From NCBI GenBank assembly GCA_014138725.1, contig JACJID010000007.1:1-64000 (forward strand): a stretch of DNA of 64,000 nucleotides, given 5' to 3'. Below, in pieces: positions 45,706-53,688 of the stretch (its first letter is position 1; each line of letters begins with the position of its first letter). The translations under genes were made by a program, and so were the position numbers. Below the pieces are notes generated by a model. The model had not been told where the DNA came from and did no database searches. It saw nothing but the letters and a program-made list of their open reading frames with translations. This stretch comes from Kutzneria viridogrisea (lineage in GTDB: Bacteria; Actinomycetota; Actinomycetes; Mycobacteriales; Pseudonocardiaceae).

Positions 45706-46509
45706 CTACTCGGCTGGCGTGATCAGGCCATAGTGCCCGTCGTAGCGGCGATAGAGCACCCCTGCGCGCGCGTGTTCGGCGTCGAGGAAGAACACGAACG
45801 GCTGGCCCGACAGGTCGAGCCTGTCGATGGCCTCGGTCGTGCTCAGCACCGGCGCGTCCTGGTCGCTTATGGTCAGTGACACGGTGAAGGGAGTCAGGTG
45901 TTCGCGGGGCGCCGGGTTGACCTGGGCCAGCCGGTACCCGGTGGGGTCCGTCCGGTGGAGCACGCTGTCCTGCTCGCTTCCGGCCTCGGTGAACAGGTGG
46001 AAGTCGTAGTCCATCATGTCCATCTCGAACGCGGCCTCGTCGATACCGATCCTGGACAGCGTGTAGGACTTGTGGCGGATGATCTCGCGTTCACCCGCTG
46101 GCCGGGGGAAGTAGGTAGGGCGGGATGTGCGCGGAGTGTCGTGCCGCCACTCGTGGGCCACAGGGGTGGACATCCTGCCGCGCCTGGCCTCCCAGTGCTG
46201 GGCGATCCGTTCCAGCCGGTGGGCGAGTCTTGTCTCGAGCAGGTCCACCGCCTCCCGCGCGGTCGGCGCTTCGACCTGGGCGCGCACGATTCTTCCGCTG
46301 ATATCGAGGGTCGCCTGGGCTACGACCGGCCGCGCCACGGCGGGATCGCGATGCGTGGTCAGTCTCACCTTGGCGTACAGAACGCGATTTCGGACGCGCC
46401 GGGTCACGCGGGCAACCTTGTCCCGCGCGTACTGCACGACGTCCTCGGGTATCGCCTTGCCGACTGCTACCCGCACGTCCTGAGGCGAGATCGGTTCCAC
46501 CCGGTGCAT
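45706..46509 (-). CDS. Ribosome-associated hibernation factor (RafH/HPF family)
   Basis: A 267-residue two-domain protein. The N-terminal HPF/S30AE-like domain (about 1-110: YARDKVARVTRRVRNRVLYA, VAQATLDISGRIVRAQVEAP) should bind the small ribosomal subunit. The C-terminal half has a repeated HPF-C-type block (EIIRHKSYTLSRIGIDEAAF, MDYDFHLFTEAGSEQDSVLH and FVFFLDAEHARAGVLYRRYD). This is the layout of Rv0079/MSMEG_3935, the DosR-controlled hypoxia ribosome factor. A weak GGGTC-type site lies about 52-68 bp upstream. Confidence 0.88.
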   Translation of the reverse strand: MHRVEPISPQDVRVAVGKAIPEDVVQYARDKVARVTRRVRNRVLYAKVRLTTHRDPAVARPVVAQATLDISGRIVRAQVEAPTAREAVDLLETRLAHRLERIAQHWEARRGRMSTPVAHEWRHDTPRTSRPTYFPRPAGEREIIRHKSYTLSRIGIDEAAFEMDMMDYDFHLFTEAGSEQDSVLHRTDPTGYRLAQVNPAPREHLTPFTVSLTISDQDAPVLSTTEAIDRLDLSGQPFVFFLDAEHARAGVLYRRYDGHYGLITPAE

Positions 46510-46560
46510 GAGACCTCCTCGGCTAGGACACTCTCACTCTGAGCCGAACAGCCGCAGTGC

Positions 46561-46577
46561 CTAAGGTCCTGACCCGG
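46561..46577 (-). promoter_or_regulatory. Weak candidate box before the RafH gene
   Basis: Minus strand GGGTCAGGACCTTAGGC, 52-68 bp before the ATG. The position fits, but only about half the bases match the shared motif. Confidence 0.25.
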
Positions 46578-46634
46578 ACATGCCGGAAGTCGTTGGTCTT
46601 CAGCGGGCATCAGGCTGGTTGCCCATAGCGTTGA

Positions 46635-47318
46635 TCACGGGTGGCGACCCGCAGTTGGAGTGCTGGTCGCCACGTCCGTCGGGGCCGTCGTAACGCTGCC
46701 GTTGCTGGTCGTCGACGGGTCGGCGGAGGCTGACGCCGTCGTTGTGGTGGACCTGGCCGGGGGGCTGCTTGCTTGCGTCGTGGTTGTCGGTGATGGGTTC
46801 GGTGTGCTGGTCGGGCCCGGAGTTCGCGTTTGGGTTGGGCGCTGCGTGGGCCGCCCGAACAGACTGCCCACCGTGGTCCCCGCGTTGCCTCCGGAGATCG
46901 GGCCACCATGGAGCAACTCCACGCCGGTCAACAAACCCATACCCAGCACGAACGCCGCTACGGCCAGAACGATCAGTGTCGGCCACTGGTGCCCGCGCCA
47001 TCCGTTGCCCGTCGGTATGTTGATCGGTTCAGGCATCATGGCTGACAAGCGCTTGTCCAGCGCAGGTCGGTCTGCGGAATCACTGGAACCAGGTCGCGGC
47101 GCCTGCCGCGAACGCAGTGATTGCCATGCACGATCCAGTGAGTGCTGGTAGACGGTAGCACCGACCGCCGAGACCAGGCTGGCGAGACCAGCGCCGATCA
47201 CTGTGCCGGCGACACCGAACAGAGAGCCGAGAAGCGCGGCGGTGACAGCAGCCAGAGCGCCAGCGATCAACTGGATCGGGCGCAGTGCGGATCTGCTGGT
47301 GCCCTTGTCATCAACCAT
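46635..47318 (-). CDS. Membrane protein with Thr/Pro-rich C-terminus
   Basis: A 227-residue protein from ATG 47318. Membrane segments: LRPIQLIAGALAAVTAALLG and SLFGVAGTVIGAGLASLVSA near the N-terminus, then WPTLIVLAVAAFVLGMGLLT. The last 70 residues are Thr/Ser/Pro-rich low complexity (TTTTQASSPPARSTTTTASA), probably an extracytoplasmic cell-wall-spanning tail. No function assigned. Confidence 0.75.
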   Translation of the reverse strand: MVDDKGTSRSALRPIQLIAGALAAVTAALLGSLFGVAGTVIGAGLASLVSAVGATVYQHSLDRAWQSLRSRQAPRPGSSDSADRPALDKRLSAMMPEPINIPTGNGWRGHQWPTLIVLAVAAFVLGMGLLTGVELLHGGPISGGNAGTTVGSLFGRPTQRPTQTRTPGPTSTPNPSPTTTTQASSPPARSTTTTASASADPSTTSNGSVTTAPTDVATSTPTAGRHP

Positions 47319-47751
47319 GGTCCCGCGAGCGACTTTGAACGGCGCAGGGTACTTGGACAAACCGGGTGAGTTGGAATAGGACGACCTCTTCCTGGCCACC
47401 AGGGCCGATCGATTGGACACCGAAGGCCGGTACCGATCTCCAGCAGGTGCTGCGCATCGGTGAGGACGAGGCCCTCGATCACCCGCGCGGACCACGACGG
47501 CTGCGTGGTGACCTGGTTGTCGCCGCTTGGAATGACCGCATCGTGAGTGGCGAACGTAGCGTGGTCAGCGGGGGCGAACTCCGCCTGGATCGTGTCAAGC
47601 GGGGTCTCGTCGCCGACACCGGCCAGGCTATGTGCGTGAACCAGAGCCTGCCGAACCGCTCAATGAAGATGCCCATCCCGCCGTCTGGCGCGATTTGTGC
47701 ACACCGTCGACCGAGAAGTGAGCGGTCCTCTGCTCTCCCATGAGCGCATCG
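47319..47751. other. Gene-free stretch
   Basis: A plus-strand frame from about 47404 has coding-like composition (IDWTPKAGTDLQQVLRIGED) but no family match or start site. Likely a relic or non-coding. Confidence 0.4.
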
Positions 47752-48180
47752 CTACACCTGCGGCCGCAGCAGTGCGCGTATGCCGTCCGGCAACCGGTCG
47801 AGTGCCTTGCTGACCTGACCTGGGGATAGATGGCGCTGCGCGACCGCTGTCACCGCCGGTGCCGCGCGGTGCACGTCCTGCAGGGAGATGTTGGCATCCC
47901 GCGCGAAACGCGACTCATAGGCGCTGGCGTCGTACCGCTGTGGGACCGAACTGGGATCCCACCCCTCGTAATAGATTCCGCGCAGCAGTTCGGGCAGTTG
48001 CGCGGCGAAGTGCGCGCTGGCTTCTACCGTGAGCCGGTCACGCAGGGTGTGCAGCCACGCGCGAAGGACCCGGTAGGCGAACTTCCGGTCGTCGGTGTCG
48101 AACTCGCTGGCCACATCGCGCACCCACTCGTTCGCGGCCTGCACCGCGTGATCGAAGACGGACGCTTTCGTCGTTGGCAT
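47752..48180 (-). CDS. DUF2267 protein
   Basis: A 142-residue helical protein matching DUF2267: FDHAVQAANEWVRDVASEFD, FAYRVLRAWLHTLRDRLTVE, ASAHFAAQLPELLRGIYYEG, and VTAVAQRHLSPGQVSKALDR. Start ATG 48180. Function unknown, but such genes are frequent in actinobacterial hypoxia islands. A DosR-like box (GGTGGACTTTCGCCTCTG) lies 61-80 bp upstream. Confidence 0.88.
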   Translation of the reverse strand: MPTTKASVFDHAVQAANEWVRDVASEFDTDDRKFAYRVLRAWLHTLRDRLTVEASAHFAAQLPELLRGIYYEGWDPSSVPQRYDASAYESRFARDANISLQDVHRAAPAVTAVAQRHLSPGQVSKALDRLPDGIRALLRPQV

Positions 48181-48240
48181 GATCAGCCTCCCAGGGCATC
48201 GCTCCCCGGCAACGAGTGTCCAGCCCTCCCGCACGAGGGC

Positions 48241-48260
48241 TACAGAGGCGAAAGTCCACC
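48241..48260 (-). promoter_or_regulatory. DosR-like box upstream of DUF2267
   Basis: Minus strand GGTGGACTTTCGCCTCTG then TA, 61-80 bp before the ATG. The core GGACTTTCGCCTCTG differs from the hypF box at one position and is close to the known GGGACTTTCGGCCC-type DosR sites. Confidence 0.68.
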
Positions 48261-48619
48261 CTGGCTCGGTGCACTGTAGGGCGACCTCAGGTACGGCGTG
48301 TGCGGGAACGCACGCCGCTACCCACTGAATCCGCGCTGCGACTGGCCTTCACGACCACGAGTGCGGACCGGTCGGGCATCGGCCGTGGTCATGCGGTGAA
48401 CCAACTCGCCGAGTCGGCGTTGGGCGATACGGACCAGAGTCCTCGGGTCGTAGGGCTGTACCGATTCACTGGCCCGCGCGGCGGGGCAGAAGTCCCTGCA
48501 CAGCAAGGGACCGGGACCCTAGGGGCGGCAGCGTGGACCGAACAGACTGGGAATGAGGAGAGAAGCGATCACGCTGCGCGACCGACCGTGGATCGGTGGG
48601 CAGTCGAGGGAGTGCGGAG
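48261..48619. other. Gene-free stretch with clustered GGGAC half-sites
   Basis: No gene. At 48492-48520 the sequence carries GTCCCT, AGGGAC and GGGACC within 30 bp (GTCCCTGCACAGCAAGGGAC is a 6-bp-arm inverted repeat). These could be regulatory sites for the following universal-stress-protein genes, 100 bp downstream. Confidence 0.4.
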
Positions 48620-48724
48620 ATGGCAGGCACGGTCGTGGTCGGCGCGGACGGTTCGCCCGACGGTGCAGCGGCTTGGGAATCTGCCTACCAGGAGGCGGTA
48701 GCACACGATCCTGGAGCGACGTGA
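48620..48724 (+). pseudogene. Universal stress protein N-terminal fragment
   Basis: A 34-codon frame, MAGTVVVGADGSPDGAAAW followed by ESAYQEAVAHDPGAT, is the first strand and ATP-loop start of a UspA domain (VVVGxDGSxxxxxA). It then stops. Normal domains have about 140 residues. Its TGA overlaps the next ATG (TGATG). Confidence 0.65.
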
Positions 48725-48885
48725 TGCCGGAGTGGGCCCAGTCCTCGCCGTTCCAGGGGGCCGACTGGCTCGCCAGGCAGAGATCGGAATGCCGCACGCT
48801 CACCGAGCTCCTCGCCGATTGGTCGAGGCGGCGACAGCGCGGAGCTGCCTCCTCCCCTGCTGGACAAGTGAAGGAGGCCTCCTGA
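48724..48885 (+). CDS. Short ORF coupled to the universal stress gene
   Basis: A 53-residue frame (MPEWAQSSPFQGADWLARQR, then LTELLADWSRRRQRG) lying between TGATG overlaps with the fragment before and the Usp gene after. No family is recognised. It may be a small protein, a leader peptide or the decayed remainder of the first Usp copy. Confidence 0.4.
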   Translation: MPEWAQSSPFQGADWLARQRSECRTLTELLADWSRRRQRGAASSPAGQVKEAS

Positions 48886-49373
48886 TGCGTGTCAGGAAGA
48901 TCGTTGTCGGGGTTGACGGCTCGCAGGCCAGTTTCGCCGCGCTGCGTTGGGCGGTGGCGGAGGCCGAGCGGATCGACGGCGCCGTGGAGGCCGTGACCGC
49001 CTGGCAGACCGATCCGCCGCTGCTTGGGTCGGCCTACAAGTCGCCCGACGAGGCGATGGCTGAACAGGGCGAGCGGCTGAGCAAAGCTGTCGAGCAGGTC
49101 TGCGGCAGGACATCCCGGGTGCCGGTACGTGAGGTGCTCGTTGACGGGTGGCCCCAGAAGGCACTGGTGGCGCAGGCTCGGAACGCCGACCTGTTGGTGG
49201 TCGGCAGGCACGGGCACGGCTGGCTCACCGAGAAGCTGCTGGGCTCGGTCAGCACGTACTGCCTGCGGCACGCGTCCTGCCCGATCGTAGTCATCCCCAG
49301 TCCGGTGGCGCCGGACCAGGCCACACCGGCGACCGAGCAGGAGACACCGCTGACTCCGGGGCCGTTGCTCTGA
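48885..49373 (+). CDS. Universal stress protein (UspA family)
   Basis: A 162-residue single-domain Usp. ATG 48885 follows AAGGAGG. Nucleotide-binding features: KIVVGVDGSQASFAALRWAV and the late G-x2-G-x9-G-S/T loop, GRHGHGWLTEKLLGSVSTYC. ATP-binding Usps are prominent DosR targets in mycobacteria and support non-growing survival. The last 20 residues are a Pro/Thr-rich tail. Confidence 0.92.
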   Translation: MRVRKIVVGVDGSQASFAALRWAVAEAERIDGAVEAVTAWQTDPPLLGSAYKSPDEAMAEQGERLSKAVEQVCGRTSRVPVREVLVDGWPQKALVAQARNADLLVVGRHGHGWLTEKLLGSVSTYCLRHASCPIVVIPSPVAPDQATPATEQETPLTPGPLL

Positions 49374-49515
49374 TATGCGAGCTACCGTGTCCTGGTACTG
49401 GGCGAGGAACGACACCATAGCGCGGCGCGTTTTCCGAACGTCCGCTTCGCCCGCCAGGGCATCCACAGTGCTCGGTGGTCCGATCGGGCGGCAGTGGTGA
49501 GCGAACCCCGTCCCG

Positions 49516-49971
49516 TCAGCAGGGACCAAACGCCCTGCCACCGGACAGTTCGGCCATCGCCTGGCTCACCAGTGCGGGCAGGGCAGCGGCGACAGCGGGC
49601 GACAAGCCCGTCCCGAGACTGATGTCGGCGGCTTCGACGGCCAGGACCACCAGCCGGGCCGGCATCCGGCCGAGCGCACGGCCGAGCGCGACGGCCTCGG
49701 GAATGCCCAGGCCGTGCGAACTGGGTGCGCCACCGGCCAGGGGCAACTCGTCGACGCTGGTGCGATGGACGCGGCCGGGAGTCGACGGTTCGCAGACGAC
49801 GGCGTCGACGACGATCGCCAGATCGGCGTTCTCCCACGCGAGCAGCATGCCTGCGGGTTCGCCGTCGGACTGCACCGCGTTGCCGCCCCTGCGGGCGACC
49901 TGGTCGGCGACCAACGGCCCGACCCCGTCATCGCGACGGTAGGGATTGCCCACCCCGATCAGGACGTTCAC
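49516..49971 (-). CDS. Hydrogenase maturation protease (group 3b type)
   Basis: A 151-residue endopeptidase of the HybD/HycI/HoxW family: VNVLIGVGNPYRRDDGVGPL contains the GxGNxxRxDDGxG nickel-recognition motif, followed by the conserved Asp in IVVDAVVCEPSTPG. GTG 49971 overlaps the HydA stop (GTGA). It should cut the last residues of HydA after H421. It differs clearly from the group 1 protease at 17.2 kb, so each hydrogenase has its own. Confidence 0.9.
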   Translation of the reverse strand: MNVLIGVGNPYRRDDGVGPLVADQVARRGGNAVQSDGEPAGMLLAWENADLAIVVDAVVCEPSTPGRVHRTSVDELPLAGGAPSSHGLGIPEAVALGRALGRMPARLVVLAVEAADISLGTGLSPAVAAALPALVSQAMAELSGGRAFGPC

Positions 49972-51260
49972 CGCTCGGTCCGAGTCAGGTCGAGGAAGTG
50001 CGCCGAGCACGAGATGCACGGGTCGTAGTTGCGGATCGCCCGTTCGCACAACGGGGTCAGCTGCTCATCTGGCAAAGCCAGGTTCGCCGCTACCAACGCA
50101 CGGAGGTCGGCTTCCACCGCGGCCTGGTTCTGCGAGGTGGGCGGCACGATCGTGGCCGTGGTGACCAGCCCGTCGGTCCCGATGCCGTATCGGTGGTACA
50201 GCACGCCTCTCGGCGCCTCGGTGACCCCGTGGCCGATCCCCGCGCGGGGTGGCACCGGGTGGTGGGCCGGTTGGAACGGCTCGTACTCGGAGAGCAACCG
50301 CAGTGCCTCGTCCACGGCGTAGACCAGCTCCACCGCGCGCACCACGATGCTGCGGAAAGGATTTCTGCACGAGGACCCCAAGCCCGCCGCCGTGGCGGCC
50401 TGCCGGGCGATCGGCGAAAGTTGCTCGAAATTGAGGGTGTACCTGGCCAGTGGGCCGGTCAGGTAGCGGTGTCCGTCGAGCTCGGCGTGCAGCGCGGTCG
50501 AGTGGGGTACCTGGTGTTCCACGACGTGGTCGGGGAATTCGGCGACCGGGAAGTCCAGGCCGCTGCTCGAGCGCAGCCGGCCTCGTGTGATCGCGTATTG
50601 GCTCTCCGCGTGTACCGCCAGCAGGTCGTGATCCAGTTCCAGATCGGGGAACTCGAAGCTGGCGACCCAGTCGACCGTGGCCAGAGCGGTGTCCAGGGCG
50701 GACCGCAGCTGCTCGGCGACCGGCGCCAGCGTGGCGCGAGTCGGGGCCTGGTAGAAGCCGCCCACCCGGACGTTGACCGGATGGATGGCCCGTCCGCCGA
50801 TGGCCGCCAGCAAGGCGTTGCCCGCCTTCTTCAGCGCCAGGCCACGTTCCAGCGTGTCCCGGTGCTCGGCGGCCATCGCGATCGCGTCTGGATAGCCGAG
50901 GAAGTCCGGCGCGTGCAGCAGGTAGACGTGCAGGGCGTGGCTGGAGATCCACTCGCCGCAGTAGAGCAACCTGCGCAGCGCCTCGACCTCGGTGGACACC
51001 GCCACGCCGCAGGCGTCCTCGATGGCCAGGCAGGCGCTGAGCTGGTAGGCGACCGGGCAGATGCCGCAGATGCGGGCGGTGATGTCCGGGGGCTCGGTGT
51101 ACGCGCGGCCCCTCAACAGCGCCTCGAAGAACCGGGGTGGTTCGTAGATCCGCAGTTCGGCTCGTTCCACCGCGCCCTCGTGCAGCACTACGTTGAGCGC
51201 GCCTTCTCCTTCGACCCTGGCCAACGCGCTGACCCGCAGTTGACGTGCGCGGTGACTCAT
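49968..51260 (-). CDS. hydA: Group 3b [NiFe]-hydrogenase large subunit
   Basis: A 430-residue catalytic subunit of a cytosolic NAD(P)-linked bidirectional hydrogenase (sulfhydrogenase). L1 motif ARICGICPVAYQLSACLAIE gives C65 and C68; L2 motif NYDPCISCSAHFLD gives C415 and C418, with 9 residues after the cut His. These are group 3b hallmarks. Unusually it is separated from hydBGD by hypFCDE. No Tat signal. It would exchange electrons between H2 and NAD(P)H together with HydD, HydG and HydB. Confidence 0.93.
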   Translation of the reverse strand: MSHRARQLRVSALARVEGEGALNVVLHEGAVERAELRIYEPPRFFEALLRGRAYTEPPDITARICGICPVAYQLSACLAIEDACGVAVSTEVEALRRLLYCGEWISSHALHVYLLHAPDFLGYPDAIAMAAEHRDTLERGLALKKAGNALLAAIGGRAIHPVNVRVGGFYQAPTRATLAPVAEQLRSALDTALATVDWVASFEFPDLELDHDLLAVHAESQYAITRGRLRSSSGLDFPVAEFPDHVVEHQVPHSTALHAELDGHRYLTGPLARYTLNFEQLSPIARQAATAAGLGSSCRNPFRSIVVRAVELVYAVDEALRLLSEYEPFQPAHHPVPPRAGIGHGVTEAPRGVLYHRYGIGTDGLVTTATIVPPTSQNQAAVEADLRALVAANLALPDEQLTPLCERAIRNYDPCISCSAHFLDLTRTER

Positions 51261-51281
51261 CGGTCCGCTCCCTGTCGTGAG

Positions 51282-52334
51282 TCAGCAGATCCGGGGCAAC
51301 TGTTCGCCGACGAGCATGTCCACCACCCGGTGGGAACCGATCAGCGTCCGGGCCAGCACCCGGCCGACCGGGCCCTGGGTGAGCACTCCCACGCGGCGGG
51401 CCTGTTCACCTTCGGGCAGGGCACGCATCGCGGTCAGCACTCGATCCGCTGCCTCGGGGGCGACGAAGGCGACCAGGCAGCCCTCGCAGGCCACGTGCAG
51501 CGGGTCGAGGCCCAGCAGCTCGCAGGCGGCGGCGACCTGAGCCGACACGGGCAGGTGCTGCTCCACGAGCTCGACGCCAACACCCGAGGCGGCCGCCAGT
51601 TCGTTCAGCGCGCTGGCCAACCCGCCCCTGGTGGGGTCGCGCAGGCTGTGCACCGCGGCCCCGCCGACTTCGATCATGGCGGCGACCAGGCGGTGCAGCG
51701 GCCGGCTGTCGGAGATGATCCCGCTGTCGATGCCCAGCTCCGCGCGTGCGTCGAGGACCGCCATGCCGTGCTGCCCGAGCGGGCCGGACACCAGCACCAC
51801 GTCGCCGGGCTGACCGGATCCCGCCGACGGGTAGGCTTCGCGCAGCCGCACCCCCAGCCCGGTGGTGGTGACGTACAAGCCGTCCGCGGCCCCCCTGCCG
51901 ACCACCTTGGTGTCGCCGGTGACCACCGGGACCCCGACCTCGGCGGCGGCCCGGGCGACCGAGCGCGTCACGCGGCGCAACTCCTCGATCGGCAGTCCCT
52001 CCTCAACCAGGTAGGCCAGGCTCAGCGCGAGCGGGCGGGCGCCGCGCATCGCGAGGTCGTTCACGGTGCCGTGCACGGCCAACGACCCGATGTCGCCGCC
52101 GGGAAAGAACCTCGGCGTGACCACGTAGCCGTCGGTGCTGAACACCAGGTCCAGGTCGGCGATCCCGACCAGGGCCGCGTCCTCCGGCGGCGCGGTCACA
52201 CCCAGTTCGGTCGCGATCACCTGGTCGATCAACTCGGCCATGAGCCGGCCGCCGGAGCCGTGGCCAAGCAGCACACGCTCGTGCTCCGTGGTGGGAGCCG
52301 GACAGGTCGCCGCGAGCGGATCACCACTCATCAT
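51282..52334 (-). CDS. hypE: Carbamoyl dehydratase HypE
   Basis: A 350-residue protein that dehydrates the thiocarbamoyl group to the Fe-bound CN ligand of [NiFe] hydrogenase. The C-terminal PRIC supplies the carbamoylated Cys. ATP-site features: [37 protein letters not shown] and [12 protein letters not shown]. It overlaps HypD (ATGA) and precedes hydA by 21 bp. Confidence 0.96.
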   Translation of the reverse strand: MMSGDPLAATCPAPTTEHERVLLGHGSGGRLMAELIDQVIATELGVTAPPEDAALVGIADLDLVFSTDGYVVTPRFFPGGDIGSLAVHGTVNDLAMRGARPLALSLAYLVEEGLPIEELRRVTRSVARAAAEVGVPVVTGDTKVVGRGAADGLYVTTTGLGVRLREAYPSAGSGQPGDVVLVSGPLGQHGMAVLDARAELGIDSGIISDSRPLHRLVAAMIEVGGAAVHSLRDPTRGGLASALNELAAASGVGVELVEQHLPVSAQVAAACELLGLDPLHVACEGCLVAFVAPEAADRVLTAMRALPEGEQARRVGVLTQGPVGRVLARTLIGSHRVVDMLVGEQLPRIC

Positions 52335-53437
52335 TCCTCCACAGTGGACATTCGGGTGCGGCCGGCGTTGTGGAACGCGGCGCAGGTGCCCTCGCTGGAC
52401 ACCATCGGAGCGCCCAGTGGTGTGCGTGGCGTGCAGGCCGTGCCGTAGACGGGGCAGTCAGTGGGCAGCCTCGTACCGCGCAGGATCTCGCCCGCGATGC
52501 ACTGCGGGTTCTCCGCGACGCTGAGCTCGGCGGTGGCGAAGCGCAGGTCCGCGTCGAAGGCGGTGAACCGCTCGGTGAGCGCGAGCCCGCTGTGGTCAAT
52601 GGTGCCGATACCCCGCCATGTTCTCCTGGTTACGCGGAAGACCCGTGCCATCACCTCCCGCGCGGCCTGATTTCCGTTGCGGCGCACGGCACGCACGTAC
52701 TGGTTCGCCACCTCGGCGCGGCCCTGTTCGAGCTGGCGCACAGCCATCAGAATGCCCTCGACCAGATCCAGCGGCTCGAAACCGGTGACCACGATCGGCA
52801 CGCCGTAGCGCACGGCGATGGGCTCGTACTCGGTCCACCCCATCACCGCGCACACGTGCCCCGCAGCCAGGAACGCCTGCACCTGGTTGTCCGGGGAGTC
52901 CATGATCGCTGTGATCGCCGGCGGCACCAGCACGTGGCTGACCAGCACGCTGAAGTTGGTCAACCCGGCCTCGGCCGCGCGCAGCACCGCCATCGCGTTG
53001 GCCGGAGCGGTCGTCTCGAAGCCGACCGCGAAGAACACCACCTGCCGCCCTGGGTTCTGCTCGGCCAGGCGCACCGCGTCCAGTGGTGTGTACACCACGC
53101 GCACGTCGGCGCCTCGGGCGCGCAGCCCGAGCAAGTCGCCGTGTGAGCCTGGAACCCGCAGCATGTCACCGTAGCTGGTGAAGATCACCTCCGGCCGCGC
53201 GGCGATGGCAAGCGCCTTGTCCACGGCCGCCAACGGGGTCACGCACACGGGACACCCCGGTCCGTGGATCATCCGGACACCAGCCGGGAGCACCTCGTCG
53301 ATGCCCTGGCGCACGATGGTGTGCGTCTGGCCACCACAGACCTCCATGATGGTCCAGGGCCTGGTCGCCGTCCGGTGCAGCTCGTCGAGCAGTCGCCGGG
53401 CCAGCTCGGGGTCGCGGTACTCGTCCAGGTACCTCAT
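52331..53437 (-). CDS. hypD: Hydrogenase Fe-CN/CO assembly factor HypD
   Basis: A 368-residue [4Fe-4S] scaffold for Fe(CN)2CO assembly. Conserved Cys motifs: [38 protein letters not shown], and the C-terminal cluster site in [28 protein letters not shown]. All Cys are present. It partners HypC and HypE in the same coupled operon. Confidence 0.96.
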   Translation of the reverse strand: MRYLDEYRDPELARRLLDELHRTATRPWTIMEVCGGQTHTIVRQGIDEVLPAGVRMIHGPGCPVCVTPLAAVDKALAIAARPEVIFTSYGDMLRVPGSHGDLLGLRARGADVRVVYTPLDAVRLAEQNPGRQVVFFAVGFETTAPANAMAVLRAAEAGLTNFSVLVSHVLVPPAITAIMDSPDNQVQAFLAAGHVCAVMGWTEYEPIAVRYGVPIVVTGFEPLDLVEGILMAVRQLEQGRAEVANQYVRAVRRNGNQAAREVMARVFRVTRRTWRGIGTIDHSGLALTERFTAFDADLRFATAELSVAENPQCIAGEILRGTRLPTDCPVYGTACTPRTPLGAPMVSSEGTCAAFHNAGRTRMSTVEE

Positions 53438-53682
53438 GCCGTCCCCAGTTCGGCGGCCAGGGCGTCCGGGATGGCCCGGATCACCGCGAGGGTGCGGGCC
53501 GCCTCATCGGGATCGACGGTGCTGATGGCGAAGCCCACGTGCACGACCACGTAGTCGCCGGGCCGTGCTTCGGGCGTGTAGGCCAGGCACACCGAGCGCC
53601 GCACGCCGTCGAAGTCCACGGTTCCCATCGCGCGGCCGTCCGGCTGGATCTCGACGATGCGACCGGGGATTCCGAGACACAT
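53434..53682 (-). CDS. hypC: Hydrogenase assembly chaperone HypC
   Basis: An 82-residue chaperone starting [16 protein letters not shown], with the essential Cys2 that carries the Fe ligand, and [13 protein letters not shown] at the end of the OB fold. ATGA overlap with hypD. It delivers the Fe(CN)2CO unit from HypD to the large-subunit precursor. Confidence 0.96.
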   Translation of the reverse strand: MCLGIPGRIVEIQPDGRAMGTVDFDGVRRSVCLAYTPEARPGDYVVVHVGFAISTVDPDEAARTLAVIRAIPDALAAELGTA

Positions 53683-53688
53683 CCGTGC

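Noticed and set aside
48492-48512. GTCCCT..AGGGAC hairpin as a DosR site
   Set aside because: The half-sites are in the opposite orientation to the motif and 100 bp or more from the next start; kept only as a note.
48519-49541. A 340-residue minus-strand frame across the Usp gene
   Set aside because: The Usp frame has intact nucleotide-binding motifs; the minus frame is compositionally a shadow.
49725-52448. A 907-residue plus-strand frame opposite hydA, hypE and hypD
   Set aside because: Antisense shadow of high-GC genes; His/Gln/Arg/Gly-rich composition, no domains, and the opposite strand has clear enzymes with active-site motifs.
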